DNA of 64,000 nt from Limosilactobacillus pontis (GCF_002940945.1 NZ_PNFV01000003.1:1-64000), one strand, 5' to 3'; numbered from the stretch's first letter, positions 1 to 8,136 are shown. Numbers and translations are program-made. Notes: generated by a model not told the origin, from the letters alone.

Positions 1-68
1 CTAGAATGACTTAATTCGTTTAATATCGATAGCTTTTCTTCTGTACTATATTTTGAATTCCTATCCAC
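1..68 (-). CDS. Transposase OrfA-like N-terminus (partial)
   Basis: Reading from a GTG at 68, the frame stays open for 22 codons to the edge and begins V/M-DRNSKYSTEEKLSILNEL. A KYSxEEKLxIL-type start is typical of the first helices of HTH transposase subunits (IS3-family OrfA). A ribosome-binding site GGAGGG sits 8 bases upstream of the GTG at about 78-82, which decides the start. Only the first 22 residues are visible, so the family is inferred from a short stretch and could be wrong. The codons are AT-rich compared with the neighbouring genes. Confidence 0.5.
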   Translation of the reverse strand, partial: MDRNSKYSTEEKLSILNELSHS

Positions 69-73
69 AAAAA

Positions 74-130
74 ATGCCCTCCAAGTATATAAGATGAATT
101 TTCTATTTCATCTGTATACTTAGAGGGCAT
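74..130 (-). repeat. Long imperfect inverted repeat covering a ribosome-binding site
   Basis: The arms at 74-98 and 107-130 pair almost completely (about 23 pairs, one bulge and one wobble or mismatch) with an 8-base loop. On the minus strand the 3' arm contains the GGAGGG ribosome-binding site of the transposase frame and is followed by T6. It could act as a terminator for the truncated permease, as a hairpin that blocks transposase translation on read-through transcripts, or as both. Confidence 0.7.
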
Positions 131-561
131 TATAGCCCCCGCTTATCTGCTGGCGCCATTTCTGACATGTAAGCCGGTACCAAGGCAGAAGCGGCACCAA
201 CCGCCAGCCCGAGAAGCATCCGAACAATAATCAGGTAATAGGCACTGGCCTCACCCATATCTGGTGAAACACCAGACAGGATGGAGAAGATCATGAAGAC
301 GATTGACGACATCAGGATCATCTTCCGCCGTCCGAACTTATCGGAAAGCTGTCCGGCCAGAGCACCCCCGAAGATAGCCCCAAACATGACGGCTGAAGTG
401 ATCCAGCCGACCAGCCCGGCGGCATTTTCTAGATGCCAGTCGGTTTGCAGAAACGGTAATGCACCCGTCATAACCCCGATATCATAACCGAAGAGGATTC
501 CTCCGAATGAACCGAAGAAGTAGATAAATGCACTTGAGATTTTTTTGTTGGCTTTTGCCAT
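130..561 (-). pseudogene. Truncated MFS sugar permease, probably L-arabinose:H+ symporter
   Basis: The 143 codons cover only the first third (about four membrane helices) of a sugar-porter MFS protein that is normally about 450-470 residues. Visible family motifs are GGILFGYDIGVMTGA in helix 1, a GRR motif after helix 2 (DKFGRRKM), and PAYMSEMAPADKRG at the break. The intact xylose permease at 50264-51643 continues this last motif with MSGLFQ, which this copy lacks. The ATG at 561 is chosen because AAGGAGG lies 9 bases upstream. Two earlier in-frame ATG/TTG codons have no spacing to a ribosome-binding site. The promoter carries AraR-like boxes, so arabinose is the likely former substrate. The gene is non-functional as a transporter. 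Confidence 0.85.
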
Positions 562-608
562 TACATTCATCCTCCTTAACATACTTGCTAAGATAATTTG
601 CTCACTCA

Positions 609-622
609 TGAAAACGTATTCA
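609..622. promoter_or_regulatory. cre-like CcpA site
   Basis: TGAAAACGTATTCA matches the consensus TGWAANCGNTNWCA at 13 of 14 positions. It lies just downstream of the -10 box of the permease promoter, where CcpA would block transcription. Confidence 0.7.
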
Positions 623-635
623 TTGAACGATTATT

Positions 636-664
636 ATATTATCTTATTTGTACGTATAAATCAA
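636..664 (-). promoter_or_regulatory. Promoter of the truncated permease
   Basis: On the minus strand TTGATT (659-664) and TAATAT (636-641) are separated by 17 bases. The spacer is largely occupied by the AraR-like box. Confidence 0.7.
646..661. promoter_or_regulatory. AraR-like operator
   Basis: ATTTGTACGTATAAAT differs at one position from the Bacillus AraR box ATTTGTACGTACAAAT. It sits between the -35 and -10 boxes of the permease promoter, a classic repressing position. Confidence 0.7.
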
Positions 665-678
665 GAGGAAAATTTACA

Positions 679-696
679 AATTAGTTAGGACTAATT
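679..696. repeat. Palindrome AATTAGT-TAGG-ACTAATT
   Basis: A 7-bp perfect inverted repeat with a 4-base centre, upstream of the permease promoter. It could be a further operator; no family is assigned. Confidence 0.4.
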
Positions 697-763
697 GTGA
701 ATATTAAAAGCTTATATAAGATGAATCACTTATAATAAAACGTTTTCAGACAATTTATATTGT

Positions 764-810
764 GAAAATACGTTCAAATTTTATTTTAAAATATATTTGT
801 CCGTAACAAT
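764..810. promoter_or_regulatory. Two additional AraR-like boxes
   Basis: ATTTGTCCGTAACAAT at 795-810 matches 13 of 16 positions of the AraR box. A weaker half-site, ATTTGAACGTATT on the minus strand, lies at about 767-779. Distal boxes of this kind support DNA looping by AraR in Bacillus. No AraR gene is in the window. Confidence 0.45.
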
Positions 811-822
811 AAGCCAATAAAA

Positions 823-858
823 AAGAACCATGTCCAGTTAACACTGAACACGGTTCTT
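823..858 (-). terminator. Terminator of the HTH regulator gene
   Basis: The minus strand shows AAGAACC...GGTTCTT with additional inner pairing, followed by T6. Confidence 0.75.
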
Positions 859-881
859 CTTAATAATAGCTTTTAAATTTA

Positions 882-1721
882 TTAGAGCTTTTCCAGCTCG
901 GTCTCGATATCTTCTTCCATCAAAGTCCCGTGACGGGCAATACTGAGACTCTTAGCAATCTCTAAAGCCTGCTTAGCATCCTTCTGCTCGCCCTTGGCGA
1001 TGTAGCAACGTCCCAGACACAGGTAAAGCTCATCAAGCAGGAACAGGGAATCGTGTGCCCGACACATTTTAATCCCACGATTAACCATCTCAATGGCGCT
1101 ATCCGGATCACCTAACTCAAGGTAGAGGCTGGCAATCTGATCGTTGATTGATACCCACTGGTGCAAACTACCGATCAATTTCTTGTTATCGATCAGTTTA
1201 ACTGATCGGTTGGTCAAGCGAATAGCTCGTTCACGATCATTACGCTTCAGGTAGGCCAATGCCATCCCAGCCGTCGTCATAGCCAGATAAATATTAGCGC
1301 TCGTTGTAGCAAATTGAGTCAAGACTAATTCAAAATTAAAGATGGCATCGTCAATCTGGTCGTTTTCAACCTGGACCATCCCCAACAGGTAATAGTAGCG
1401 CTGCTTATCAAAGTCACTATCGAGCTGCTTGACCTTAATCGCATCGAGCATTTTTTCGGCCTTGTCGTACTCGTGCGCCGTCAGCAGGTCAATTACCTTG
1501 TTGAAGGTATCGTTAACTCCACTAACCTCGTTTTCAACGATCCGATCTGACGAAATATTTAACCGCTCACAAATTGCAGTCAAGATGTCCATCTTTGGTA
1601 ATCGGTTTTGCTTTTCCATCAAGCTAATCGTCGCTTGAGTACAGATGCCCTCGGCTAATGCGGTTTGCGACAAGCCCCTCTTGCGGCGAATTTGTTTTAA
1701 AACGTCTCCACGGAGTTTCAT
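882..1721 (-). CDS. HTH regulator with TPR-like C-terminus (Rgg/PlcR-like)
   Basis: This 279-residue protein has an N-terminal XRE-type helix-turn-helix (about residues 5-60, with QIRRKRGLSQTALAEGICTQ and the recognition-helix region ATISLMEKQNRLPK). A mostly alpha-helical C-terminal half contains TPR-like repeats (for example YYYLLGMVQVENDQIDDAI and LYLELGDPDSAIEMVNRG). This layout is that of peptide-responsive RRNPP regulators such as Rgg, PlcR and PrgX, which bind short signalling peptides in the TPR part. No obvious peptide pheromone gene is adjacent. The gene stands alone with its own terminator, and its target is unknown. Confidence 0.75.
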   Translation of the reverse strand: MKLRGDVLKQIRRKRGLSQTALAEGICTQATISLMEKQNRLPKMDILTAICERLNISSDRIVENEVSGVNDTFNKVIDLLTAHEYDKAEKMLDAIKVKQLDSDFDKQRYYYLLGMVQVENDQIDDAIFNFELVLTQFATTSANIYLAMTTAGMALAYLKRNDRERAIRLTNRSVKLIDNKKLIGSLHQWVSINDQIASLYLELGDPDSAIEMVNRGIKMCRAHDSLFLLDELYLCLGRCYIAKGEQKDAKQALEIAKSLSIARHGTLMEEDIETELEKL

Positions 1722-1970
1722 TGGTTATCATCCTCAAATAAATTATCTCTCTCAGGTTACTTAAAACAACAAAATATTATTTACTTTCTGTAAGAAGTAT
1801 AACACTTATTATAATATCCTTGCTAGTAATTAGTCCTTTGTCGTCTCTTTTGCCTATGCTATTATTTACCCATTGCCGGACCTGTTTTTTACTTTAAAAA
1901 CAAAAATGGGCAATAACACTAATTATCTTAGCATCACCACTCATTTTTAACAATATCATTCAAAAAAATT

Positions 1971-3101
1971 TTAATTAAATTTCTTCGTACCGACGCGTTC
2001 TGTGCCCAATTCCTTGAAGTCATAGGTAATCTGGCTGTTGCGCTTAAATTCTTCCAGCCCCAGTTCAATTAGCCGATCGATCAGTTCTGAGTAACTAATT
2101 CCGGAAACTTCCCACATCTGCGGGTAAAGGCTGATATTCGTAAAGCCTGGCAGGGTGTTGGGTTCACCCAGGTATGGTACGTTGTTCTCGTCAACCAGGA
2201 AGTCGATCCGGGCCATTCCTTTCATGCCGAGCGCCTTATAAGCCTTTAGCGCCATCTCAGTGATCTCATCAGTGAGGTACTGAGGTAGTTTGACCGGCAA
2301 CTCAAAAATAACCCCACTGGCGTCGACAAACTTATTCTCGTAATCATAAAAAGGATCACCCTCTGGAACGCGAATTGCTCCTAGCTTGGAAGCAATCGGG
2401 TGCTCGTTCCCGAGAATAGAAATCTCAACCTCCTGCGGGTTGGCAACTCCCTGTTCGGCCAAAACCTTGAAATCGTACTTAAAAGCGTCGTCCAGGGCTG
2501 CCTCGTACTCGTCAGCGTTAGTAACCCGGTGAATCCCAACCGAGGATCCCTGCTTGGCTGGTTTAATGAAAACGAGGTCGCCGAGGCGTTCCTCAATCTG
2601 CCCCCATGAGTAGTCAGCCCGGTTCTCCGGTGTCAGCAGAACGTAGGGGGTATTCCTAATCCCCGCCTCAGTCAGGATCTTCTTGGTTAGATCCTTGTCA
2701 AAGGCCATCGCACTCGCTGCAATATTGGAACCAACGTAAGGCTTGTTCAGGAGCTTGAAAAGTCCCTGAATAGTCCCATCTTCGCCCAGGTTTCCGTGGA
2801 TAACCGGGTAGAAGAAGTCAATCGTCTTCAGCTCATTTAGGGCCATAATCGGGGCTAGAGGCTGAGTCAGGTCCATCTTTGCGTAAGCGTCCTTGACAAC
2901 CTCATCTTCCGGCTCACCGTCAAAGATTCGCTGGGAGGCTGCGTTGTTCAGCAGGATCCCATCCTTGGTAAACATAAACAGGCTTACATCATACTTGTCC
3001 TTATCAAGGGCATCATAGATATTGTGGGCTGAACGCTTGGAAACGTCGTGCTCAGAGGAATTCCCACCAAAAAGCAGTGCAATCCGTAACTTCTTAGCCA
3101 T
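1971..3101 (-). CDS. ddl: D-alanine--D-alanine/D-lactate ligase
   Basis: A 376-residue ATP-grasp ligase that makes the terminal dipeptide (or depsipeptide) of peptidoglycan precursors in the cytoplasm. N-terminal FGGNSSEHDVS, the HGNLGEDGTIQG loop, KPAKQGSSVGI and C-terminal GEPNTLPGFTN are family hallmarks. The omega-loop reads FYDYENKFVD, with Phe258 where D-Ala-D-Ala ligases carry Tyr. Phe here is the known signature of D-Ala-D-Lac ligases in Leuconostoc and intrinsically vancomycin-resistant lactobacilli. The ATG at 3101 follows AAGGTGG by 9 bases; an upstream in-frame GTG overlaps that site. It has its own promoter and is monocistronic. Confidence 0.95.
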   Translation of the reverse strand: MAKKLRIALLFGGNSSEHDVSKRSAHNIYDALDKDKYDVSLFMFTKDGILLNNAASQRIFDGEPEDEVVKDAYAKMDLTQPLAPIMALNELKTIDFFYPVIHGNLGEDGTIQGLFKLLNKPYVGSNIAASAMAFDKDLTKKILTEAGIRNTPYVLLTPENRADYSWGQIEERLGDLVFIKPAKQGSSVGIHRVTNADEYEAALDDAFKYDFKVLAEQGVANPQEVEISILGNEHPIASKLGAIRVPEGDPFYDYENKFVDASGVIFELPVKLPQYLTDEITEMALKAYKALGMKGMARIDFLVDENNVPYLGEPNTLPGFTNISLYPQMWEVSGISYSELIDRLIELGLEEFKRNSQITYDFKELGTERVGTKKFN

Positions 3102-3157
3102 TTGAAATACCACCTTATATATTATTTTCTATTTAATCCGTCATTCCTAGAAACTTA

Positions 3158-3186
3158 AGTATAACATGATTAACTAGTCCCGCCAA
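3158..3186 (-). promoter_or_regulatory. ddl promoter
   Basis: Minus-strand TTGGCG (3181-3186) and TATACT (3158-3163) are separated by 17 bases, about 57 bases before the ddl ATG. Confidence 0.6.
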
Positions 3187-3202
3187 TGGAATAAATAAAA
3201 AC

Positions 3203-3226
3203 AACCGCTGACCTTCATCAGCGGTT
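3203..3226 (-). terminator. Terminator after the wall/shape operon
   Basis: The stem AACCGCTGA/TCAGCGGTT (9 bp) with a 6-base loop is followed by GTTTTTATTT on the minus strand, just after the GcvH-like gene. Confidence 0.8.
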
Positions 3227-3242
3227 GCTTTACATCATCTCA

Positions 3243-3542
3243 TTACTTAACTTCGACGATCCAATTTTGGTTCTCGTCAGCCGAATCCAAGCCAGCCGGG
3301 TCGTCAACAACCTGGTCGTTAATCGCCACAATTGTCCCAGCAACTGGACTGTCCAGGTCAGTAACCGCCTTTTCAGCCTCGACGGAAACAAACTTGCCGC
3401 CGTCTTTCAAGACAGTCCCCTTGGCTGGCACGTCGATAAAGCTAATCTGCCCCAGATCATCACGACCTTGATCATTTAGGCCTACTCGCGTATTACCATT
3501 ATCGAGTTTCTTAGTCCAAAAGTAGTTATTTTTCGCAGCCAT
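3243..3542 (-). CDS. GcvH-like lipoyl-carrier protein
   Basis: A 99-residue protein with the H-protein/lipoyl fold. The segment SVEAEKAVTDLDSPVAGTIV places the lipoyl-accepting lysine at Lys58. It is shorter than glycine-cleavage H protein (about 125-130 residues), and no other glycine cleavage gene is in view, so it more likely carries or relays lipoate than serves glycine catabolism. It lies 15 bases after rodA and before a terminator, so it is the last gene of the murA-mbl-yidD-rodA transcript. Its role in that operon is unknown. Confidence 0.8.
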   Translation of the reverse strand: MAAKNNYFWTKKLDNGNTRVGLNDQGRDDLGQISFIDVPAKGTVLKDGGKFVSVEAEKAVTDLDSPVAGTIVAINDQVVDDPAGLDSADENQNWIVEVK

Positions 3543-3557
3543 TATCTAATTACCCCA

Positions 3558-4751
3558 CTATCTAAACTCTTTTTTGTTGCTAAACATATAAGAATGATGG
3601 TGATAACGCATCGACATTACCATTCCAATCCCGATCAGGTTACCGATCAAAGAAGACCCCCCGGCACTAATGAACGGCAACGGAATACCAGTTAGGGGTA
3701 GCAATCCGATATTCATCCCAATATTTTCAAAAACGTGGAAGAGGATCATCATGATGACCCCGGTTGAGATATAGGCGTAAAACTCATTCTTAGTATCAAA
3801 TGTAACACGAATCATCAGGTAAATTAAGAGCAAATAGATCAGGATGAGGAGAACCCCACCGATGAAACCAAAATTTTCACCAATCACGGAGAAAATCATA
3901 TCGGACTCCCGTACTGGTACGTAAACCTTGGAATTATTGAATCCTGTCCCGGTAATTCCACCGGAACCAACTGCCTTGATACTCTGCCAAAGTTGGTAGC
4001 CCTGATTAGTCGTATCCTGCTCGGGATGTAACCAAGTATCAACCCGGTCGAACTGATAGGACTGAAAGCCAACGTGCTCCAGTATCCGCCGACCAATCGA
4101 GGAGGTAACCATCGCTAGAGCCGAGCCACCAACCACCGTCAAGGCGATGGCCGCCGGAGCAATAATCCGCCAGGTAACCCCGGAAACCAGGACCATCCCA
4201 CAGAAAATAGCAAAGAAGACCAAGGCCGTCCCGAAGTCATTCTGGAAGTGAAGGGAAACCAGAATTGGCAACAACCAAAGAAACATCGTCCCAATCAGCC
4301 GCCAGTCGGACTGAACAGTATGGACACTGTAACGATTGTTGTGCGTGGTGATTACCCGCCCCATCATCAAGATATAGGCCGGCTTCATAATTTCCGAAGG
4401 CTGGAAGGTAAACGGTCCAATGGCAAACCAGCTTTTTGCACCCGTACTAGCGTAATAAGAGCGACTATAAAATACCAGGATGGCAAACATCAAGAAGATA
4501 CTCAGCCAATAGACAATCGGTGCCAACTTCCAGAGCTGCTCCGAATCAAACTGCATGATCACTACGATTAAGATCGTACCGATTGCATACCATACCAGCT
4601 GGGTGATTACCTGTCGAGCTACGCTAGTCTGCTGCCGGTCATGGACAGCCGCCACGTAAATCGAGGCCAAACCAATTAAGGCCAGAAGGAGGACACAGAA
4701 GATAATCCCCCAGTCAATTCGACTTTCTTCATCACTTTGCGAACGTTGCAT
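3558..4751 (-). CDS. rodA: Rod-shape peptidoglycan polymerase RodA
   Basis: A 397-residue SEDS-family membrane protein (about ten helices) that polymerises lipid II into lateral-wall glycan strands together with a class B PBP. Family signatures include FQNDFGTALVFFAIF and the C-terminal block LPLTGIPLPFISAGGSS. It is assigned to RodA rather than FtsW because it sits with mbl, yidD and murA. The ATG at 4751 is preceded by AAAGGAG at good spacing. It is probably co-transcribed with the small genes upstream and the GcvH-like gene downstream. Confidence 0.9.
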   Translation of the reverse strand: MQRSQSDEESRIDWGIIFCVLLLALIGLASIYVAAVHDRQQTSVARQVITQLVWYAIGTILIVVIMQFDSEQLWKLAPIVYWLSIFLMFAILVFYSRSYYASTGAKSWFAIGPFTFQPSEIMKPAYILMMGRVITTHNNRYSVHTVQSDWRLIGTMFLWLLPILVSLHFQNDFGTALVFFAIFCGMVLVSGVTWRIIAPAAIALTVVGGSALAMVTSSIGRRILEHVGFQSYQFDRVDTWLHPEQDTTNQGYQLWQSIKAVGSGGITGTGFNNSKVYVPVRESDMIFSVIGENFGFIGGVLLILIYLLLIYLMIRVTFDTKNEFYAYISTGVIMMILFHVFENIGMNIGLLPLTGIPLPFISAGGSSLIGNLIGIGMVMSMRYHHHSYMFSNKKEFR

Positions 4752-4797
4752 TACCTAACTCCTTTACTCAATTATTTTCAAAGAGAACGGTATCGCG

Positions 4798-5022
4798 TTA
4801 GTGCTGGTGCAGGTGGTACTGCTGGAGAACCATCTCCAGGCCTTCCTCCTGCGAATGAACGAAGAACTCGCTCTGATCCGCTGTCAACAGGGCCTTGAAG
4901 CGATCGTTATCCGTTACCACCTCGCCGATCAGCCGTTCACCAATGAAGATCTGTTGAACCGGTTGATTCTGCCGTTCAATATCCTTAACACTTACTTCAA
5001 TCTTTTTGTCTTTTTTAGCCAC
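4798..5022 (-). CDS. DUF2969 family protein
   Basis: A 74-residue soluble protein with a Lys-rich start (MAKKDKKIEVSVKDIER) and an acidic, His-ending C-terminus. Small DUF2969 proteins occur in lactobacilli beside yidD and mreB-like genes, as here. There is no known function. It lies 15 bases after yidD and 46 bases before rodA, inside the shape operon. Confidence 0.7.
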   Translation of the reverse strand: MAKKDKKIEVSVKDIERQNQPVQQIFIGERLIGEVVTDNDRFKALLTADQSEFFVHSQEEGLEMVLQQYHLHQH

Positions 5023-5037
5023 AATTTCACCTTTTAC

Positions 5038-5274
5038 TTAGTATTTGCGTCGAAACGTAAAATGATCAGGTACCGGGTCATATCCCCCGCGTGCAAACGG
5101 ATGGCAACGCAAGATCCGCGCAATGCCCAGAAGAGAGCCCTTTAACCCGAAACGTTCCAAGGACTCCAACATATATTGAGAACAACTGGGATAGTAGCGA
5201 CAGACCCGTATCTGTCGCCGTGCCGAGATCACCCGCTGATACCACCGTACTATTTTACATAATACCTGAACCAT
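5038..5274 (-). CDS. yidD: Membrane protein insertion efficiency factor YidD
   Basis: A 78-residue amphipathic protein with the YidD signature [19 protein letters not shown] and the later [12 protein letters not shown]. YidD assists YidC-dependent membrane insertion. The ATG at 5274 lies 5 bases after the mbl stop. A TTG one codon earlier is also possible. The ribosome-binding site would be in the end of mbl, so translation is probably coupled. Confidence 0.9.
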   Translation of the reverse strand: MVQVLCKIVRWYQRVISARRQIRVCRYYPSCSQYMLESLERFGLKGSLLGIARILRCHPFARGGYDPVPDHFTFRRKY

Positions 5275-5279
5275 CAATG

Positions 5280-6272
5280 CTACTTCTTTCGATCGGTCTT
5301 CTGCATCCGTTCCAGCATTTCACCGGCACCCTTAGCCACGTTATCCAGCGGACTCTGGGAAACAACAACCGGTACCTTAAGGCGGTCGCTGAAGAGTTGG
5401 TCAATTCCCTTCAGAAGAGCCGTCCCACCGGTAAGCATGATCCCCCGGTCGATGATGTCACTAGCCAATTCCGGCGGCACGGTCTCCAAAACATTAACGG
5501 TGGCCGTTAAGATCTGCTCCAGGGTATCATGGATGGCCTCCTCGATCTCGTTCTCATTAACCGTGATCTGCTTTGGCATTCCACTGGCTACATCACGGCC
5601 CCGGACGTCCATCTCGGCCGGCTTATCTGACTTTAAAGCCGTTCCGATCTTCATCTTGATATTTTCAGCGGTATGCTCACCGATAACCAGGCCATGTTTA
5701 TCCTTGATGTAGGCAGCAATGTCATTGTTAAGCTTGTCACCGGCCATTCGAATCGAACGGCTAGAAACAATGTCACCCAAGGAGAGGATGGCAATGTCGC
5801 TGGTTCCACCACCCATATCGATAACCATACTACCTCGTGGTTTGAAAATATCGAGACCAGCACCGATGGCCGCAACCTTAGGCTCGTATTCTAGGTAGAC
5901 CTTGCCACCACCAGACTGCTCGGCAGCCTGGATGATCGCCTTGCGCTCAATTTCGGTAATATTAGTTGGCGCACAGATCAAAATATTTGGCTTGGACATA
6001 AAGCCTTTGACGCTTAGTTTACCGATAAAGTAAGCTAACATTTCCTCCGTGACGTCAAAGTCAGAAATGACCCCGTTCTTCAATGGACGGATCGCCCGGA
6101 TGTTACTTGGCGTCCGTCCTACCATCCGGTAGGCCTCGGAACCCACTGCCAGGATCTTGTTGGTTTGGGTGTCGATTGCGACAACGGAAGGCTCGTTCAG
6201 GACAATTCCCTTGCCTTGAACATAGATCAGCACGTTGGCTGTCCCTAAATCAATACCAATATCTTGTGCCAT
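5280..6272 (-). CDS. mbl: MreB-like actin Mbl
   Basis: A 330-residue bacterial actin that forms membrane-associated filaments guiding lateral wall synthesis. ATPase motifs are phosphate-1 [15 protein letters not shown] near the N-terminus, phosphate-2 [15 protein letters not shown], and the adenosine motif [14 protein letters not shown]. It is the gene after murA and before yidD and rodA, a functional set for cylindrical wall growth. Mbl is preferred over MreB because no mreCD follows; this choice is not certain. Confidence 0.88.
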   Translation of the reverse strand: MAQDIGIDLGTANVLIYVQGKGIVLNEPSVVAIDTQTNKILAVGSEAYRMVGRTPSNIRAIRPLKNGVISDFDVTEEMLAYFIGKLSVKGFMSKPNILICAPTNITEIERKAIIQAAEQSGGGKVYLEYEPKVAAIGAGLDIFKPRGSMVIDMGGGTSDIAILSLGDIVSSRSIRMAGDKLNNDIAAYIKDKHGLVIGEHTAENIKMKIGTALKSDKPAEMDVRGRDVASGMPKQITVNENEIEEAIHDTLEQILTATVNVLETVPPELASDIIDRGIMLTGGTALLKGIDQLFSDRLKVPVVVSQSPLDNVAKGAGEMLERMQKTDRKK

Positions 6273-6354
6273 TATTTACTGCTCCTTCTCGTGAAAGATT
6301 TTATTCTAAGTTAATATCGTTCGTATTATACCATAATATCATCCGTGCTGCGGA

Positions 6355-7671
6355 TCAGTCATGGTTAGTTTCATTAGTGGGATGGTCCGGTGACAACCTG
6401 TACTTGTCCGCAATGTCAATCCGATCAATTGAAGCACCGAGGGCGTGCAACTTCTCTTGAAAGTGATAGTATCCCCGGTCGATTTCTGCGATGTTGCGAA
6501 CCTGGGTAATTCCCGTCGCAACCAGGCCAGCCAACACAAGAGCTGCCCCCGCCCGGAGGTCAGAGGCGGTCACCTCAGCACCACTAAACTTGGTCGGCCC
6601 ATCCAGAACCGCCACTGGTCCACTAATCTGGAACTTTGCATTCATCCGCCGCAACTCTTCAAGATGCATAAAACGCTTCTCAAAGATTCGCTCGTCCAGA
6701 GTACTGACCCCGTTAGCCAGAAGCTGAAGCACCGAGATCTGCGGTTGCAGGTCGGTCGGAAAACCCGGATAAGGCATCGTCTTGATATTAGTCGGCAGTA
6801 AAACCGCCGTCCCCAAGACCCGAATACCGTTATCCTGACGAATGACGGTTACCCCCATTTCCTCAAGTTTAGCGATCAGGGAGGCATTGTGTTCGGCAAT
6901 CGCGTCAGCCACCAGAACATCTCCGTTAGTGACTGCCGCAGCAATCATGAAGGTCCCAGCCTCGATTCGGTCCGGCATCAGACGGTACTCACAGCCGTGA
7001 AGAAAGTTAACCCCCTGGATGCGGATGACCGACGTTCCGGCACCGTGAACCCGGGCGCCCATCTTATTTAGGAAGTTGGCCAAGTCGATGACCTCGGGTT
7101 CTTTAGCGGCGTTCTCGATCGTCGTGATTCCGGTGGCCCGGGTGGCAGCCATCATTAAGTCTTCGGTCGCCCCCACGCTAGGAAAATCAAGATAGATCCG
7201 CGCTCCCATTAGTTGGGCAGCATGAGCCTCAATATAACCATCGCGCTGGTCAACGTGGGCGCCTAGGGCCCGTAGCCCCTTGATATGAAGATCAATTGGG
7301 CGTGAACCGATCGCACAGCCACCTGGCAAGGCTACCTTGGCGTGACCAGTCCGAGCCAGCAACGGCCCCATCACTAACAGGGAAGCCCGCATCTCATCGA
7401 CGTACTCAAAGGGAGCCTCGTTGGCGATCGGTTTCTGGGCATCTAGTAAAAGCTCGTGTCCCGTCTCATCAAAGGCCACTGCCACATTCAGGAACTTAAG
7501 AAGGTGATTCATGGTGATGATGTCCAAAAGCGGCGGTACATTGGTCAACCGAAAGCTGCCAACCGTCGCCAGAAGGCTGGCAGCCTGGATCGGAAGTGCC
7601 GCATTTTTGGCACCTTCAATATGGACACGGCCGGTTAGACGCCGCCCGCCCTTGATTACCATTTTTTCCAT
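6355..7671 (-). CDS. murA: UDP-N-acetylglucosamine 1-carboxyvinyltransferase
   Basis: A 438-residue enzyme of the first committed step of peptidoglycan synthesis, transferring enolpyruvate from PEP to UDP-GlcNAc in the cytosol. The substrate loop IEGAKNAALPI (about 18-28) and the catalytic-cysteine segment PGGCAIGSRPID (Cys119, the fosfomycin target) are intact. The ATG at 7671 follows GGGAGG by 5-6 bases; the upstream in-frame start overlaps that site. Gram-positive bacteria often carry two murA genes, and this is whichever one is linked to the shape genes. It is transcribed with the DUF1146 gene just upstream. Confidence 0.93.
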   Translation of the reverse strand: MEKMVIKGGRRLTGRVHIEGAKNAALPIQAASLLATVGSFRLTNVPPLLDIITMNHLLKFLNVAVAFDETGHELLLDAQKPIANEAPFEYVDEMRASLLVMGPLLARTGHAKVALPGGCAIGSRPIDLHIKGLRALGAHVDQRDGYIEAHAAQLMGARIYLDFPSVGATEDLMMAATRATGITTIENAAKEPEVIDLANFLNKMGARVHGAGTSVIRIQGVNFLHGCEYRLMPDRIEAGTFMIAAAVTNGDVLVADAIAEHNASLIAKLEEMGVTVIRQDNGIRVLGTAVLLPTNIKTMPYPGFPTDLQPQISVLQLLANGVSTLDERIFEKRFMHLEELRRMNAKFQISGPVAVLDGPTKFSGAEVTASDLRAGAALVLAGLVATGITQVRNIAEIDRGYYHFQEKLHALGASIDRIDIADKYRLSPDHPTNETNHD

Positions 7672-7689
7672 TGTTTCCTCCCTCAATTC

Positions 7690-7920
7690 CTAGCGAACAA
7701 GATACACCAAGTTACCAATTGCACTGATAATATTCAGGAAAAAGCTGGCACATAGATACCCCACTGCCGTTGCCATTAAAACAATTGCCAGCGGCAGAGT
7801 ACGGGGTGGCCGTTTGAAGTAGCGTTCAACATGAAAGCCTTGAATTGCATTAAAGGCCAGCCACACAAACAGCAACTGAACCACAATCTCAATTAGTGCA
7901 TGTATTCCCGTCAGTTCCAA
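7690..7920 (-). CDS. DUF1146 family membrane protein
   Basis: A 76-residue protein with two hydrophobic segments (about residues 8-26 and 43-66) and a basic connecting loop HVERYFKRPPRTLP. Small DUF1146/YwzB proteins are commonly encoded between the ATP synthase operon and murA in Firmicutes, as here. The start is a TTG at 7920 with GAGGAGG about 7 bases before it. Function is unknown. Confidence 0.75.
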   Translation of the reverse strand: MELTGIHALIEIVVQLLFVWLAFNAIQGFHVERYFKRPPRTLPLAIVLMATAVGYLCASFFLNIISAIGNLVYLVR

Positions 7921-8070
7921 GCGTTATCCTCCTCACAAACGTTTGTATTTTATCATATCATAACTAGCCGGGTGGCCATACCAAGAAAGCTTAACCGAAT
8001 TAAAATAATTAGCCGCCCTTCCCCACCAATTATAAGAGCATTATGACCGTTATCAACCAAGAAAACAATA

Positions 8071-8107
8071 AAGGGATCGCATCCACGTTCCCGTGTTGCA
8101 ATCCCTT
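8071..8107 (-). terminator. Terminator of the atp operon
   Basis: AAGGGAT(T)GCA pairs with TGC(G)ATCCCTT on the minus strand, 30 bases after the atpC stop, followed by a weak T-rich tract. Confidence 0.7.
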
Positions 8108-8136
8108 ATCTGGTGAAACCCTCTTTTGAGTTGTTC

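Larger units (their letters stand above)
1..132 (-). mobile_element. End of an insertion sequence, cut by the window edge
   Basis: The permease gene on its right stops matching its family exactly at Lys-Arg-Gly-Leu. The next bases form a long hairpin, followed by a reading frame with a good ribosome-binding site that runs off the left edge and resembles the N-terminus of a transposase. Together this looks like the left end of an IS (terminal sequence near 131, then the hairpin, then the transposase start) inserted in the permease gene. The other end and any target duplication lie outside the window, so the IS family is not determined. Confidence 0.55.

Noticed and set aside
1860..1925. Possible terminator after ddl (ACCCATTG / ATGGGCAA repeat)
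   Set aside because: The complementary arms are short and the T tracts do not follow the stem; support is too weak to list it.
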